Assembly (NCBI RefSeq): GCF_000379065.1
Contig: NZ_KB900614.1
Coordinates: 2,761,030 to 2,824,012, forward strand
Direction of reading: 5' to 3'
DNA: 62,983 bases
Source of the DNA: Salinispora mooreana
GTDB taxonomy: Bacteria > Actinomycetota > Actinomycetes > Mycobacteriales > Micromonosporaceae
Shown: in pieces, positions 1-7,057 of the stretch
Layout: every line of letters begins with the position of its first letter
Position numbering within the stretch: the stretch's first letter is position 1
Notes under the pieces: model-generated
What the model saw: only the letters and a program-made list of their open reading frames with translations
Database searches by the model: none
Told to the model about the DNA's origin: nothing
Program-made: the position numbers and the translations under genes

Positions 1-1
1 A

Positions 2-97
2 GACCTGAGCCTCTACGCCGTCCTGCGCGAACTGCAATACCTACTCGCGACCTGGCTCGGGTTCTGCCCCCTCTGCCACCAACTCGTCCCAACCTAA
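2..97 (+). CDS. 3' end of an unidentified protein (partial)
   Basis: An open frame enters from the left edge and stops with TAA at 95-97, giving 31 residues that include LRELQYLLATWL and a CPLC pair. I do not recognise the family; a transposase tail is possible given the IS-rich setting. It ends 13 bases before the IS630 terminal repeat. It does not continue the integrase found on the other side of that IS, so DNA next to the IS has been lost or rearranged. Confidence 0.4.
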   Translation, partial: DLSLYAVLRELQYLLATWLGFCPLCHQLVPT

Positions 98-110
98 CAA
101 AGCACTACTA

Positions 111-1240
111 GTGTCCTGAGTCGTTAATTCGGCGGCAGATAGTAGGCTGTCGGTATGGCTGGTCGTCCGCGTGGTGTGGTGGAACTGACTGATGACGAGC
201 GTGCGTGTCTGACCCGGTGGGCGCGGCGGGGTAAGTCGTCGCAGGCGTTGGTGCTGCGGTCGAAGATCGTGTTGTTGTGCGCCGATGACCTGGTGAACAC
301 GCACGTCGCGCAGCGGCTTGGGGTGTCGCGCGACATGGTGGGTAAGTGGCGTAGTCGGTTCCTGGCGCGTCGGTTGGAGGGCCTTGTTGACGAGCCTCGG
401 CCCGGGGCGCCTCGTCGGATCAGCGACGACCGGGTCGAGGAGGTGATCGTCAAAACCCTCGAACGGCAGCCGGCCAATCAGGACAGTCACTGGTCGACCC
501 GGTCTATGGCGCGCGAGACCGGGTTGTCACAGACGGCGGTGTCGCGGATCTGGCGGGCATTCGGGCTCAAGCCGCATCTGGTCGACACCTGGAAGTTGTC
601 GGCTGACCCGATGTTCGTGGAGAAGGTCCGTGACGTGGTGGGCCTGTACCTGGATCCGCCGGTCAAGGCGATGGTGCTGTGCGTCGACGAGAAGTCGCAG
701 ATGCAGGCCTTGGAGCGGACCCGGCCGATGCTGCCGATGATGCCCACCGTCCCCGCGCGGCAGACCCACGACTACGTCCATCACGGCGTGGCCAGCCTGT
801 TCGCCGCGTTCGACCCGGCCACCGGCAAGGTCATCGGCCAGTTGCACCGCCGGCACCGCCATCAGGAGTTCCTGAAGTTCCTGAAGGTCATCGACGCCAA
901 CACCCCCGCCGACGTGGACCTGCACCTGGTGCTGGACAACTACGCCACCCACAAGACCCCGGCCGTGCACCGCTGGCTGGCCGCGCACCCCCGCTTCCAC
1001 CTGCACTTCACCCCGACATCAGCATCCTGGCTCAACCTCGTAGAGCGCTGGTTCGCCGAACTGACCAACCGCAAACTCCGCCGTTCCAGCCACCGCAGCC
1101 TCGCCGACCTCGAAACCGACGTACAGACCTGGATCGAGGCATGGAACACCGAACCGAAACCGTTCGTCTGGACCAGAACCGCAGACGAGATCCTCAACAG
1201 CCTCGCCACATACTGTGGTCGAACTAACGACTCAGGACAC
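111..1240 (+). mobile_element. IS630-family insertion sequence, complete
   Basis: Terminal inverted repeats GTGTCCTGAGTCGTTAATTC (111-130) and the complement of 1221-1240 match at 19 of 20 positions. The element is flanked by the TA duplication typical of IS630/Tc1-type elements (109-110 and 1241-1242). It holds one transposase gene with no frameshift or internal stop, so it may still be active. The right flank is the interrupted C-terminal half of a tyrosine integrase. Confidence 0.9.
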
Positions 1241-1243
1241 TAG
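155..1243 (+). CDS. IS630-family transposase
   Basis: This 362-residue DDE transposase has an N-terminal helix-turn-helix region (about residues 20-75, LGVSRDMVGKW) and an RNase-H-like catalytic domain. The metal-binding triad is visible as D178 (VLCVDEKSQ), D261 (LVLDNYATHK) and E297 (NLVERWF). Length and spacing are normal for the family. The frame crosses the right inverted repeat, and its TAG stop is made of the TA target duplication plus the next genomic G. Translation therefore ends outside the element proper, and the C-terminus depends on the insertion site. A diverged, inactive relative lies at 53320-54451. Confidence 0.93.
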   Translation: MAGRPRGVVELTDDERACLTRWARRGKSSQALVLRSKIVLLCADDLVNTHVAQRLGVSRDMVGKWRSRFLARRLEGLVDEPRPGAPRRISDDRVEEVIVKTLERQPANQDSHWSTRSMARETGLSQTAVSRIWRAFGLKPHLVDTWKLSADPMFVEKVRDVVGLYLDPPVKAMVLCVDEKSQMQALERTRPMLPMMPTVPARQTHDYVHHGVASLFAAFDPATGKVIGQLHRRHRHQEFLKFLKVIDANTPADVDLHLVLDNYATHKTPAVHRWLAAHPRFHLHFTPTSASWLNLVERWFAELTNRKLRRSSHRSLADLETDVQTWIEAWNTEPKPFVWTRTADEILNSLATYCGRTNDSGH

Positions 1244-1752
1244 TGGCGGTCGGCGGGGAAATCGAAGAGAGCACACCGAAGAGTGATGCCGGGGATCGTG
1301 TCGTCGCGCTGGACCGGGACAGCGTTGGGGCGCTCAAGCGCCACCTCAAGCGGCAACGCAAGGCACGTGAGAAGGCCGGAGCGGCATGGGTGGACAGCGG
1401 TCGACTGTTCACCCAGCCAACCGGGGGGTGGATCGAACCAGACCGGCTGACAGCCCGCTTCGATCGGCTAGCTCGAAGGGCTGGCCTACCGCCGATCCGG
1501 CTACATGACCTTCGCCATGGGGCCGCAACGATCGCGCTCGCGGCGGGAGTCGACCGAAAGGTGGTACAGGAGATGCTGGGCCACGCGTCCATCGGACTCA
1601 CATCAGACACCTACACCTCGGTCCTACCTGAGGTGGCGCACGATGCGGCGGAAGCCGCCGCGCGTCTGGTGCCCAGGCAAAAGCGCTCCCGGGCTCACCC
1701 GGGCTCACACGACCCCAATAGGTCGACAGGAATCGATGGAAGAGCGTCCTGA
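1243..1752 (+). pseudogene. Tyrosine integrase, C-terminal fragment cut by IS630
   Basis: The frame reads as the C-terminal half of an actinomycete phage-type integrase. The second catalytic box (HDLRHGAAT), GHAS and the tyrosine (SDTYTSVLP) are present. The N-terminal DNA-binding domain and first catalytic Arg box (usually TGLRRGE) are missing. The homology starts exactly at the right TA of the IS630, but the left flank of the IS does not continue it, so a deletion accompanied or followed the insertion. The gene ends about 100 bases before the tRNA-Lys-derived attachment remnant at 1894-1903, the normal place for an integrase. It is presumably the dead integrase of an older element lying to the left. 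Confidence 0.85.
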
Positions 1753-1848
1753 GGCGGTGGGAACTTCCACCGCCCGATGGCACGGCAACACACTCCCGGG
1801 CTCACCTCGGGCTCACAGCAGCGCTAGATATCGACAGACGCCGACGAA

Positions 1849-1887
1849 AAGGCCCTGACCGGCACAGAAGTACCAGATCAGGGCCTT
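1849..1887. terminator. Copy of the tRNA-Lys downstream hairpin
   Basis: A perfect 10-bp stem (AAGGCCCTGA with TCAGGGCCTT) encloses a 19-base loop. Together with the following bases to 1903 it is nearly identical to the sequence just downstream of the intact tRNA-Lys (40160-40213), including CTTGCTCGTTGGTGCGCCG. It looks like the original tRNA terminator left behind at the far side of integrated elements. It could also end transcription of the integrase fragment. Confidence 0.75.
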
Positions 1888-1892
1888 GCTCG

Positions 1893-1903
1893 TTGGTGCG
1901 CCG
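1893..1903. other. Left attachment remnant of E1 (tRNA-Lys 3' end)
   Basis: TTGGTGCGCCG equals the last bases of tRNA-Lys with its encoded CCA, read on the minus strand. Identity with the tRNA locus runs in from the left through the hairpin and stops at 1903. Identity of the partner site at 18242 starts at the same TGGTGCGCCG and runs to the right. The shared ten bases are the predicted crossover core of the serine-recombinase element E1 (1904-18241). Confidence 0.65.
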
Positions 1904-1990
1904 TGGTCAACGAAACGCGAACCGGTTCCTGCTGGTCACGGGTGATCCGCTGCCTGTGGCCCCCATTCGGCGGGGTGGTGGTGGTGCCGC

Positions 1991-2512
1991 GTGACCTGGG
2001 GATCGGGCCGATTCTGGGCGTACGTCGGCGTGGCGCTCGGCCTGAGCGCCTCGCTCGCCGCGAACTACGCCCACACCACCGTGCCGCCTTCCGAAGCACC
2101 GCCGAGTTGGTCTCCTCGGCCGGGAGCGGTCGTCCTGTCACTGTGCTGGCCGGTCATGCTCTTTGTCTCGGCGGTGATTCTGGTCCGGACCGAATGGCCG
2201 CGCGAACTCCGTTGGCTCGCCGTTCGCTACTTTGGGCTGCTGCCCGTTGCAGGCGTCGCTGCCTTCGTCTCCTATCGCCACATGTCCGGGTTGCTGGCCT
2301 ACTACGGCGAGGACGGGCTGACCTCGAGAGTCGGCCCACTGGCAATCGACGGACTCATGATCATGGCCACCGGCGCGCTCCTCGCGACCCGCCGTAGAGT
2401 CCCTGTACCCAACGCGGCATCATCGCACGTCGAGGACATCGACAGCTGCGACGCGGCACGGGCCAAACTCACGCCTACGAGTCGGTCCACGCATGCAGAC
2501 CGACGAGCTTGA
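1991..2512 (+). CDS. DUF2637-family membrane protein, C-terminus frameshifted
   Basis: The frame starts at GTG 1991 and encodes about four hydrophobic segments (for example FWAYVGVALGLSASLAANYA and VRYFGLLPVAGVAAFVSY), typical of the DUF2637 proteins carried by actinomycete integrative elements and plasmids. Their role is unknown; they are usually encoded near excisionase and replication genes. After about residue 160 the reading becomes unlike the family. The expected C-terminal helix-turn-helix-like module instead appears in another frame at 2493-2663, which points to a frameshift near 2480-2495. A second family member lies at 24408-25322. Confidence 0.7.
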   Translation: MTWGSGRFWAYVGVALGLSASLAANYAHTTVPPSEAPPSWSPRPGAVVLSLCWPVMLFVSAVILVRTEWPRELRWLAVRYFGLLPVAGVAAFVSYRHMSGLLAYYGEDGLTSRVGPLAIDGLMIMATGALLATRRRVPVPNAASSHVEDIDSCDAARAKLTPTSRSTHADRRA

Positions 2513-2663
2513 AGTCGCTGCGCGCCAGGCGGTCAGCGAACTCACAGCAAATCAGGTCCGACCCAGCCGACGGAGCCTGGCAGGGCGCCTACGAGCGCAA
2601 GGACACCCTGTATCAAACGCCAAGGCAGGTGAGCTGCTGCGTACAGTCACGAGACGGACATGA
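2493..2663 (+). pseudogene. C-terminal module of the DUF2637 protein in a shifted frame
   Basis: This 56-residue frame contains LAGRLRAQGHPVSNAKAGEL, which closely parallels LAEALRAAGHTVSNTRVSEL at the C-terminal part of the intact relative at 24408-25322. It overlaps the end of the 1991-2512 frame and has no ribosome-binding site of its own. I read it as the original C-terminus of that gene displaced by an indel. A separate small gene made by overlap is less likely. Confidence 0.6.
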
Positions 2664-2683
2664 GCGGGCTGTGGTCCTGCTCA

Positions 2684-3217
2684 TCATGCAGGGCGATGCA
2701 ATGTTGCATAGAGCAAGGAGTCTCGCCATCCACCATTGGTGAATACGTGGTCACGCATGCGGCCCTCGCACTCGAAACCCAGACGGTGCAATAGAGCTTG
2801 AGAGGCAAGGTTGTCTGGACCGCACGCTGCTTGGATCCGGTGCAGAGCGAGTGCCTCGAACCCAAAGCCGAGCATTAGCTGGGCGGCCTCGACCGCGTAC
2901 CCCTGACGCCAACGGTCCTTTCGGATCGCGTACCCGAGTTCGCCGCTACGGTGGCCGCCGAGCCCGATGCGGATGAAGCCGATCAGCTCGTCGGCCTGCC
3001 GGTCGGCGATCGCGAGGTAGTAGTCCGGCCGCGGCTCGGTCTTTGCTCGTGCGATGTCGGCGGCGAGTCGTTCGGCCTGCTCTTCGCGGGTGCGTGTGTC
3101 GAAGCTGAGGAAGACGGTCACGTCGGGGTCGCCGACGACCGTCATGGAGGCTTCGAGGTCGCGTTCCTCGAACTCGCGCAGGACGATCCGCCCGCCCTCG
3201 ATCCGCACCGGGTACAC
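2684..3217 (-). CDS. GNAT-family N-acetyltransferase (RimJ/RimL-like)
   Basis: This 177-residue acetyl-CoA-dependent N-acetyltransferase starts at GTG 3217. The order follows the family: an N-terminal strand (RIVLREFEERDLEA), the acetyl-CoA loop region (GYAIRKDRWRQGYAVEAAQL, about residues 95-115), then NLASQALLHRLGFECEGRMR, the usual GNAT C-terminal motif. RimJ/RimL-like enzymes acetylate protein N-termini, small amines or antibiotics; the substrate here cannot be told. It sits 24 bases downstream of the TPR regulator, in the same orientation, and may be co-transcribed with it. Confidence 0.85.
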   Translation of the reverse strand: MYPVRIEGGRIVLREFEERDLEASMTVVGDPDVTVFLSFDTRTREEQAERLAADIARAKTEPRPDYYLAIADRQADELIGFIRIGLGGHRSGELGYAIRKDRWRQGYAVEAAQLMLGFGFEALALHRIQAACGPDNLASQALLHRLGFECEGRMRDHVFTNGGWRDSLLYATLHRPA

Positions 3218-3241
3218 GCGCAGACTCTATCCGGCCGCCGC

Positions 3242-4573
3242 TCAGGCGGTCAGTGCTGCTGCGGGGCGCTGGCTGAACGACTCGATCTCATCTCGCAAGC
3301 CGCAGGCGATGGTGGAGTCCTTGTAGCGGCGGTCCCGTAGCGCGGTGTGGACACGTCCGACGCTCGCGACGATGCCGCCGATCCGCAGTTCGGGGCCATA
3401 TTCGAGGACTGGGTCGAGCGCGTCCCGCGCGCCGTCGAGCTGACCTTCGTGGATACGCGCGAGGGCGAGTTCGGCTCGGGTGCCGGCCTCGTCGGCGAAG
3501 GCGCGGCTCTCGGCGTCGCTGGAATCGTACAGCTCCAGCGCCCGCGTTGCCTCGCTAACGGCGTCTGCGTGTAGGCCGTCGATGTAGACGTAGGTTCCTG
3601 CGGCGTAGTAGTGCTGCTTGGCCTGCGGGAAGGCGAACAGCCCACCGATTTCGTCGAGGTCGTCGGCCTGGAGGCGCTCGCGGTGGCCAGCCGCGCGGGC
3701 AAGCGCTGTTCGTGCCTCATCGAGCCCGCCGAGCTGTGCCCACGCGCGGGCCTCGGAGGAGGCCAGCCAGGTCGTCACCGTGCCGGAGATCGGTGCGGCG
3801 ATCTCGGACCCGGATTGTGCGTAGCGCGCTGCTTCCTGTGGGCGTCCGGCCCAGTAGGCGATGAGGCTCTGCAGATTGCGAGCCCATGCGCGGAGGCCGA
3901 TGTGGTCGGCGTTGTCGGCGCAGACGTACATGGTCCGCGCCAGGGTCATGGCGTCGTGGAATCGGCCGAGGTCCTGGCTGGCCTTGGCGACCATACCGGT
4001 GACGACGCTGGCCAAAACGTAGAGGTCACGTGTCTGAGCCGGCTTCTGCTTGCCCTCGAGGAATCCGAAGGTCACGTCCTGCAACTCGATTAGATCTCCC
4101 ATGATTGCTGTGAGCGGTTCACGCAGGTAGGAGTTGGCGAGTCCGACGACGTCGTGGCGGAGTTGCTCGATGGCTTCCGTTCCGACGTTGTGGGTCTCGG
4201 CGTTGCTGGTGAAGCGCGCGGCGCGGCGAGCGGACATGGTTATCTGCCTTTCGATGGTCATGCTGAGCGACGTGTCGGCCCGATCGGGGGCGTCGGCGGG
4301 CTCGATGTGTTGCGGAAGGGTGGTCTCGCGCTTGGGTGGTGCGAGCAGCTCGTGCATGGGATGGCCCCAGTAGATTCGCGCGACGCGCCGCTGAGCGGGC
4401 CTGGGCTGGGTCTGCACATCGCCGACCATCCAGCGGCGCAGCGTCCGCAGGGACAGAGCGGCGTCTTCTCCATGCTCCTGGGCACAGCGCACGAAGCCGT
4501 CGACGATTTCTTCCTGGGTCTGCTCGGACTCGGCGACGATCATCGCGAGCAGCGTTGGCTGGTCATCATGCAT
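3242..4573 (-). CDS. XRE-like regulator with TPR domain, divergent from the cargo operon
   Basis: I chose ATG 4573 because AGGGGG lies upstream at good spacing; the longer open frame above it looks non-coding. The 443-residue protein has an N-terminal region (about 15-80) with LSLRTLRRWMVGDVQTQPRP, the degenerate HTH pattern of actinomycete TPR regulators. A long alpha-helical TPR-like region follows. Such proteins usually control an adjacent biosynthetic operon through a peptide or small ligand. It is transcribed away from the operon beginning at 4876, and the 300-base divergent region is the obvious control zone. DNA binding is inferred, because the HTH is weak. Confidence 0.75.
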   Translation of the reverse strand: MHDDQPTLLAMIVAESEQTQEEIVDGFVRCAQEHGEDAALSLRTLRRWMVGDVQTQPRPAQRRVARIYWGHPMHELLAPPKRETTLPQHIEPADAPDRADTSLSMTIERQITMSARRAARFTSNAETHNVGTEAIEQLRHDVVGLANSYLREPLTAIMGDLIELQDVTFGFLEGKQKPAQTRDLYVLASVVTGMVAKASQDLGRFHDAMTLARTMYVCADNADHIGLRAWARNLQSLIAYWAGRPQEAARYAQSGSEIAAPISGTVTTWLASSEARAWAQLGGLDEARTALARAAGHRERLQADDLDEIGGLFAFPQAKQHYYAAGTYVYIDGLHADAVSEATRALELYDSSDAESRAFADEAGTRAELALARIHEGQLDGARDALDPVLEYGPELRIGGIVASVGRVHTALRDRRYKDSTIACGLRDEIESFSQRPAAALTA

Positions 4574-4807
4574 GTGCCGCACCCCCTCACGTCGGACTGT
4601 CCTGACGGTAGATCGACGGACGTCGTCTGACCAGGGGACCGACCGTCCCATGGGTTCGATGGCCGGACAACGGCCGCCCCGTGACCGGGCGATGTCCACG
4701 ACAGGGCCTTGGCACGCGATGTCTGCGCCAGCCAGCCATCGGCAAGCTTCGAGCTGTTGATTCGTCTCCTGCTGCTGGTGGTCATCGGGACGGTGGCGGT
4801 GGGAGCA

Positions 4808-4850
4808 GGAGCGCACGGCACACGCGGCCCCCGTCGCTGCCGTGCGCTCC
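4808..4850 (+). promoter_or_regulatory. Long hairpin in the leader of the cargo operon
   Basis: A perfect 13-bp inverted repeat (GGAGCGCACGGCA 4808-4820, TGCCGTGCGCTCC 4838-4850) with a 17-base loop ends 13 bases before the GGAGG ribosome-binding site (4864-4868) of the first operon gene. No U-run follows, so it is not a simple terminator. It could be a regulator operator in the divergent control region or a leader RNA structure. The rest of 4574-4807 shows no convincing gene or clear -35/-10 pair to me. Confidence 0.5.
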
Positions 4851-4875
4851 ACCCGACATCGGATGGAGGTATACC

Positions 4876-5166
4876 GTGACCGGAAGACGGTACATGATCA
4901 TGCTCACGGCGGTTCGGCCGTTGATGCCCGGCGATCCGCATCGGGACGAGCGGACATGGCCCGAGGAGAAGCGGGAAGTCGTGGGGCCTGCGGAATACGA
5001 GGCGGCTCAGCGGATTTTCGCCGGCTTCTGCGCCCTGCCGCAGGTCAAGGCCGGGAGGCAGCGAGCGAAGATGCTGCCGCTCGCGGGGAGTGACACTCAC
5101 CTGGCCGGTTGGTCGGCACCACTGGTGACAAGGGCAACCACGGAACTTGTCGGCGCGGGGCGGTGA
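4876..5166 (+). CDS. Small hypothetical protein, first gene of the cargo operon
   Basis: GTG 4876 is preceded by GGATGGAGG at ideal spacing. The 96-residue product is soluble, begins VTGRRYMIMLTAV, and has a charged middle (RTWPEEKREVVGPAEYEAAQ). I do not recognise the family. It ends four bases before the start of the epimerase gene, so it is almost certainly translated with the operon. A small accessory or carrier-like role is possible, but there is no phosphopantetheine Ser motif. The frame could be extended upstream, but that part has no start with a ribosome-binding site. Confidence 0.6.
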   Translation: MTGRRYMIMLTAVRPLMPGDPHRDERTWPEEKREVVGPAEYEAAQRIFAGFCALPQVKAGRQRAKMLPLAGSDTHLAGWSAPLVTRATTELVGAGR

Positions 5167-5170
5167 CGGT

Positions 5171-6115
5171 ATGCGGCGTGTGCTCGTGACCGGCGCCAAC
5201 GGCTTCATCGGCTCGCACCTCGTCGAAGCGTTGGAGGCGAGCGGAGCGGACGTGACGGCCGTGGACTGCCGCCGGCCTCGCTTCGACGACCCGCTGGTGC
5301 CCGGGGTTGGTCGGCAGGTCCACCTCGATCTTCTGCACGACGATCTGGATGACGTCGTTGCTGGCTGCGAGGTCGTGTTCCATCTGGCCGCCCGTCCCGG
5401 TGTGCGTGGTTCGTGGGGAAACACCTTCGGCGACTATCTGGCAACGAACGTGCATGCCACGCAGCGGCTGCTCGAAGTTTGCCGGCGGTGGGATGTCCGT
5501 CGGCTGGTCTTCGCCTCGTCGTCCAGCGTCTATGGCGACGCGATCGGGCCAAGCTGCGAGGACGACGAGTGCCGGCCGATGTCGCCGTACGGGGTGACCA
5601 AGCTGGCTGCGGAGCAACTCTGCCTGTCGTACGCACGCCGCGAGGATTCGCCGCTGTCTGTGGTCGCGCTGCGCTACTTCACGGTGTACGGCCCGCGGCA
5701 GCGGCCCGACATGGCGTTCAGCCGGATGCTCTTCGCCGCCTTTACGGGCCTGCCGCTGACACTCTTCGGCGACGGCACCCAGCGGAGGGAGTTCACCTAC
5801 GTCTCCGATGTGGTCGCCGCGACGATGGCTGCCGCCGACGCCGACGCCCGTGACGAGGTGATCAACGTCGGAGGCGGGGCCAGCGTTTCGATGATCGAGG
5901 CGATCGATCTCGCCTCCCAGGTCGTGGGCCGCCCCATCCCACTGAACGCGGTCGCGGGCATGCCCGGCGACGTTCCCGCAACGAGAGCTGACCTCGCCCT
6001 CGCCCGTGAACTGCTCGGCTACACGCCTTCCGTGGACCTGCACGAGGGGTTGTCCCGGCAGGCCGCGTGGATGCGCGACCTGCCCAACGAGCGGCTCGTC
6101 GCCTTCACACGTTAG
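5171..6115 (+). CDS. NAD-dependent sugar epimerase/dehydratase
   Basis: This 314-residue extended short-chain dehydrogenase acts on nucleotide sugars. Its Rossmann motif VLVTGANGFIGSHL is at residues 4-17. A Ser cluster (117-119) and SPYGVTKLAAE give Tyr140 and Lys144 of the YxxxK pair. RYFTVYGPRQRPDMAF and FTYVSDVV are the substrate-region motifs of UDP-glucose/UDP-glucuronate 4-epimerase relatives. ATG 5171 is chosen over a TTG upstream. The gene overlaps or abuts both neighbours in the operon. It likely prepares or edits the sugar donor used by the glycosyltransferase at 8757, though dehydratase activity cannot be excluded. Confidence 0.85.
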   Translation: MRRVLVTGANGFIGSHLVEALEASGADVTAVDCRRPRFDDPLVPGVGRQVHLDLLHDDLDDVVAGCEVVFHLAARPGVRGSWGNTFGDYLATNVHATQRLLEVCRRWDVRRLVFASSSSVYGDAIGPSCEDDECRPMSPYGVTKLAAEQLCLSYARREDSPLSVVALRYFTVYGPRQRPDMAFSRMLFAAFTGLPLTLFGDGTQRREFTYVSDVVAATMAAADADARDEVINVGGGASVSMIEAIDLASQVVGRPIPLNAVAGMPGDVPATRADLALARELLGYTPSVDLHEGLSRQAAWMRDLPNERLVAFTR

Positions 6116-6124
6116 GAGCTGACC

Positions 6125-7057
6125 ATGATCTTCCTTGAGGGTCGCTGCGCGACCGAGCTGTTCACCGCCGCCAGCGAGAGGGTGATGACGTTCGGCATCT
6201 CGACGGCGCCGCGCGGCATGGCCACCAACGAGGTTCTCGGAGCGCATCTCAAGCTCACCAACCCAAGGGATCGCCTCGTACACGCCCCGCCAGCACGGGT
6301 GCTCAACCCGGCGTTCGCGGTCGCCGAAGCGATGTGGATCATTTCTGGCTCCGACGACCCGTGGATCTTTGACTTCAACCGGTCCCTAGCCCAGTACGCG
6401 GACAACGGAGTGCTGCAGGGTGCCTACGGTCCGAGGCTGCGACGATGGCGCGGCTCCGTGGACCAGCTCGATGTCGTCCGGCGCCAGCTCCTGGAGGACC
6501 CGGACTCGCGGCGGGCGGTGGTGCAGCTGTTCGACCCGGCCCGCGATCACGCCGGTAGCCGGGACGTGCCGTGCACCCTCGGCTACCGCTTCTTCATCCG
6601 CGACCGCCGCCTGCACATGCACACCACCATGCGCAGCAACGACCTCTGGCTCGGGTTTCCCTACGATATCTTCACCGCCACCCTGCTCCAGGAACTGCTG
6701 GCCGGTTGGCTCGGCGTCGGCCTGGGTGACTACCGGCATTCGGTTGACTCGCTGCACCTGTACGAGCAGCACTGGGCGGCGGCGGGAGACCTTCCGATCC
6801 TTCCGGAGTCACGTTCGATGGAGCCGCTCGCGGTGCCATGGCCTGACCTGTCGAGCCTGATCGCCCATGTCGTCGCAGGGCATGTCGCAGTGGTCGCGGG
6901 TACACCGTGGGCAGCCCTGACCTCGGTGCTCGCCAGCTACCGCCACTGGCGCAACGGGGACCGGCACCGCGCCCGCGACCTGGCCGAAGGCACCTCCGGC
7001 GTCCTCGGCGCAGCGCTGCTGACCTGGTACGACCATCTCGCGGCGGTGAAATCGTGA
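6125..7057 (+). CDS. Thymidylate-synthase-fold pyrimidine (hydroxy)methylase, predicted cytidylate-specific
   Basis: This 310-residue protein of the thymidylate synthase fold is longer than the usual ~264. Family residues visible: catalytic Cys150 (RDVPCTLGYRF), phosphate/dUMP-contact Arg170-Ser171 and Asp173 (MRSNDLWLG), and the His/Tyr pair in SLHLYEQH. At the position of the Asn that reads uracil in thymidylate synthase (GLPFN) it has Asp181 (GFPYD). T4 dCMP hydroxymethylase carries Asp there too. The predicted reaction is 5-hydroxymethylation of CMP or dCMP using methylene-tetrahydrofolate, as for MilA (mildiomycin) or BcmA (bacimethrin). It lies between a sugar epimerase and a carbamoyltransferase in a tight operon, so a role in nucleoside-type secondary metabolism is inferred, not housekeeping dTMP synthesis. 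Confidence 0.8.
   Translation: MIFLEGRCATELFTAASERVMTFGISTAPRGMATNEVLGAHLKLTNPRDRLVHAPPARVLNPAFAVAEAMWIISGSDDPWIFDFNRSLAQYADNGVLQGAYGPRLRRWRGSVDQLDVVRRQLLEDPDSRRAVVQLFDPARDHAGSRDVPCTLGYRFFIRDRRLHMHTTMRSNDLWLGFPYDIFTATLLQELLAGWLGVGLGDYRHSVDSLHLYEQHWAAAGDLPILPESRSMEPLAVPWPDLSSLIAHVVAGHVAVVAGTPWAALTSVLASYRHWRNGDRHRARDLAEGTSGVLGAALLTWYDHLAAVKS

Noticed and set aside
5045..6283. Long minus-strand frame opposite the epimerase gene
   Set aside because: It is the usual antisense shadow of a high-GC gene; it lacks domains and a ribosome-binding site.
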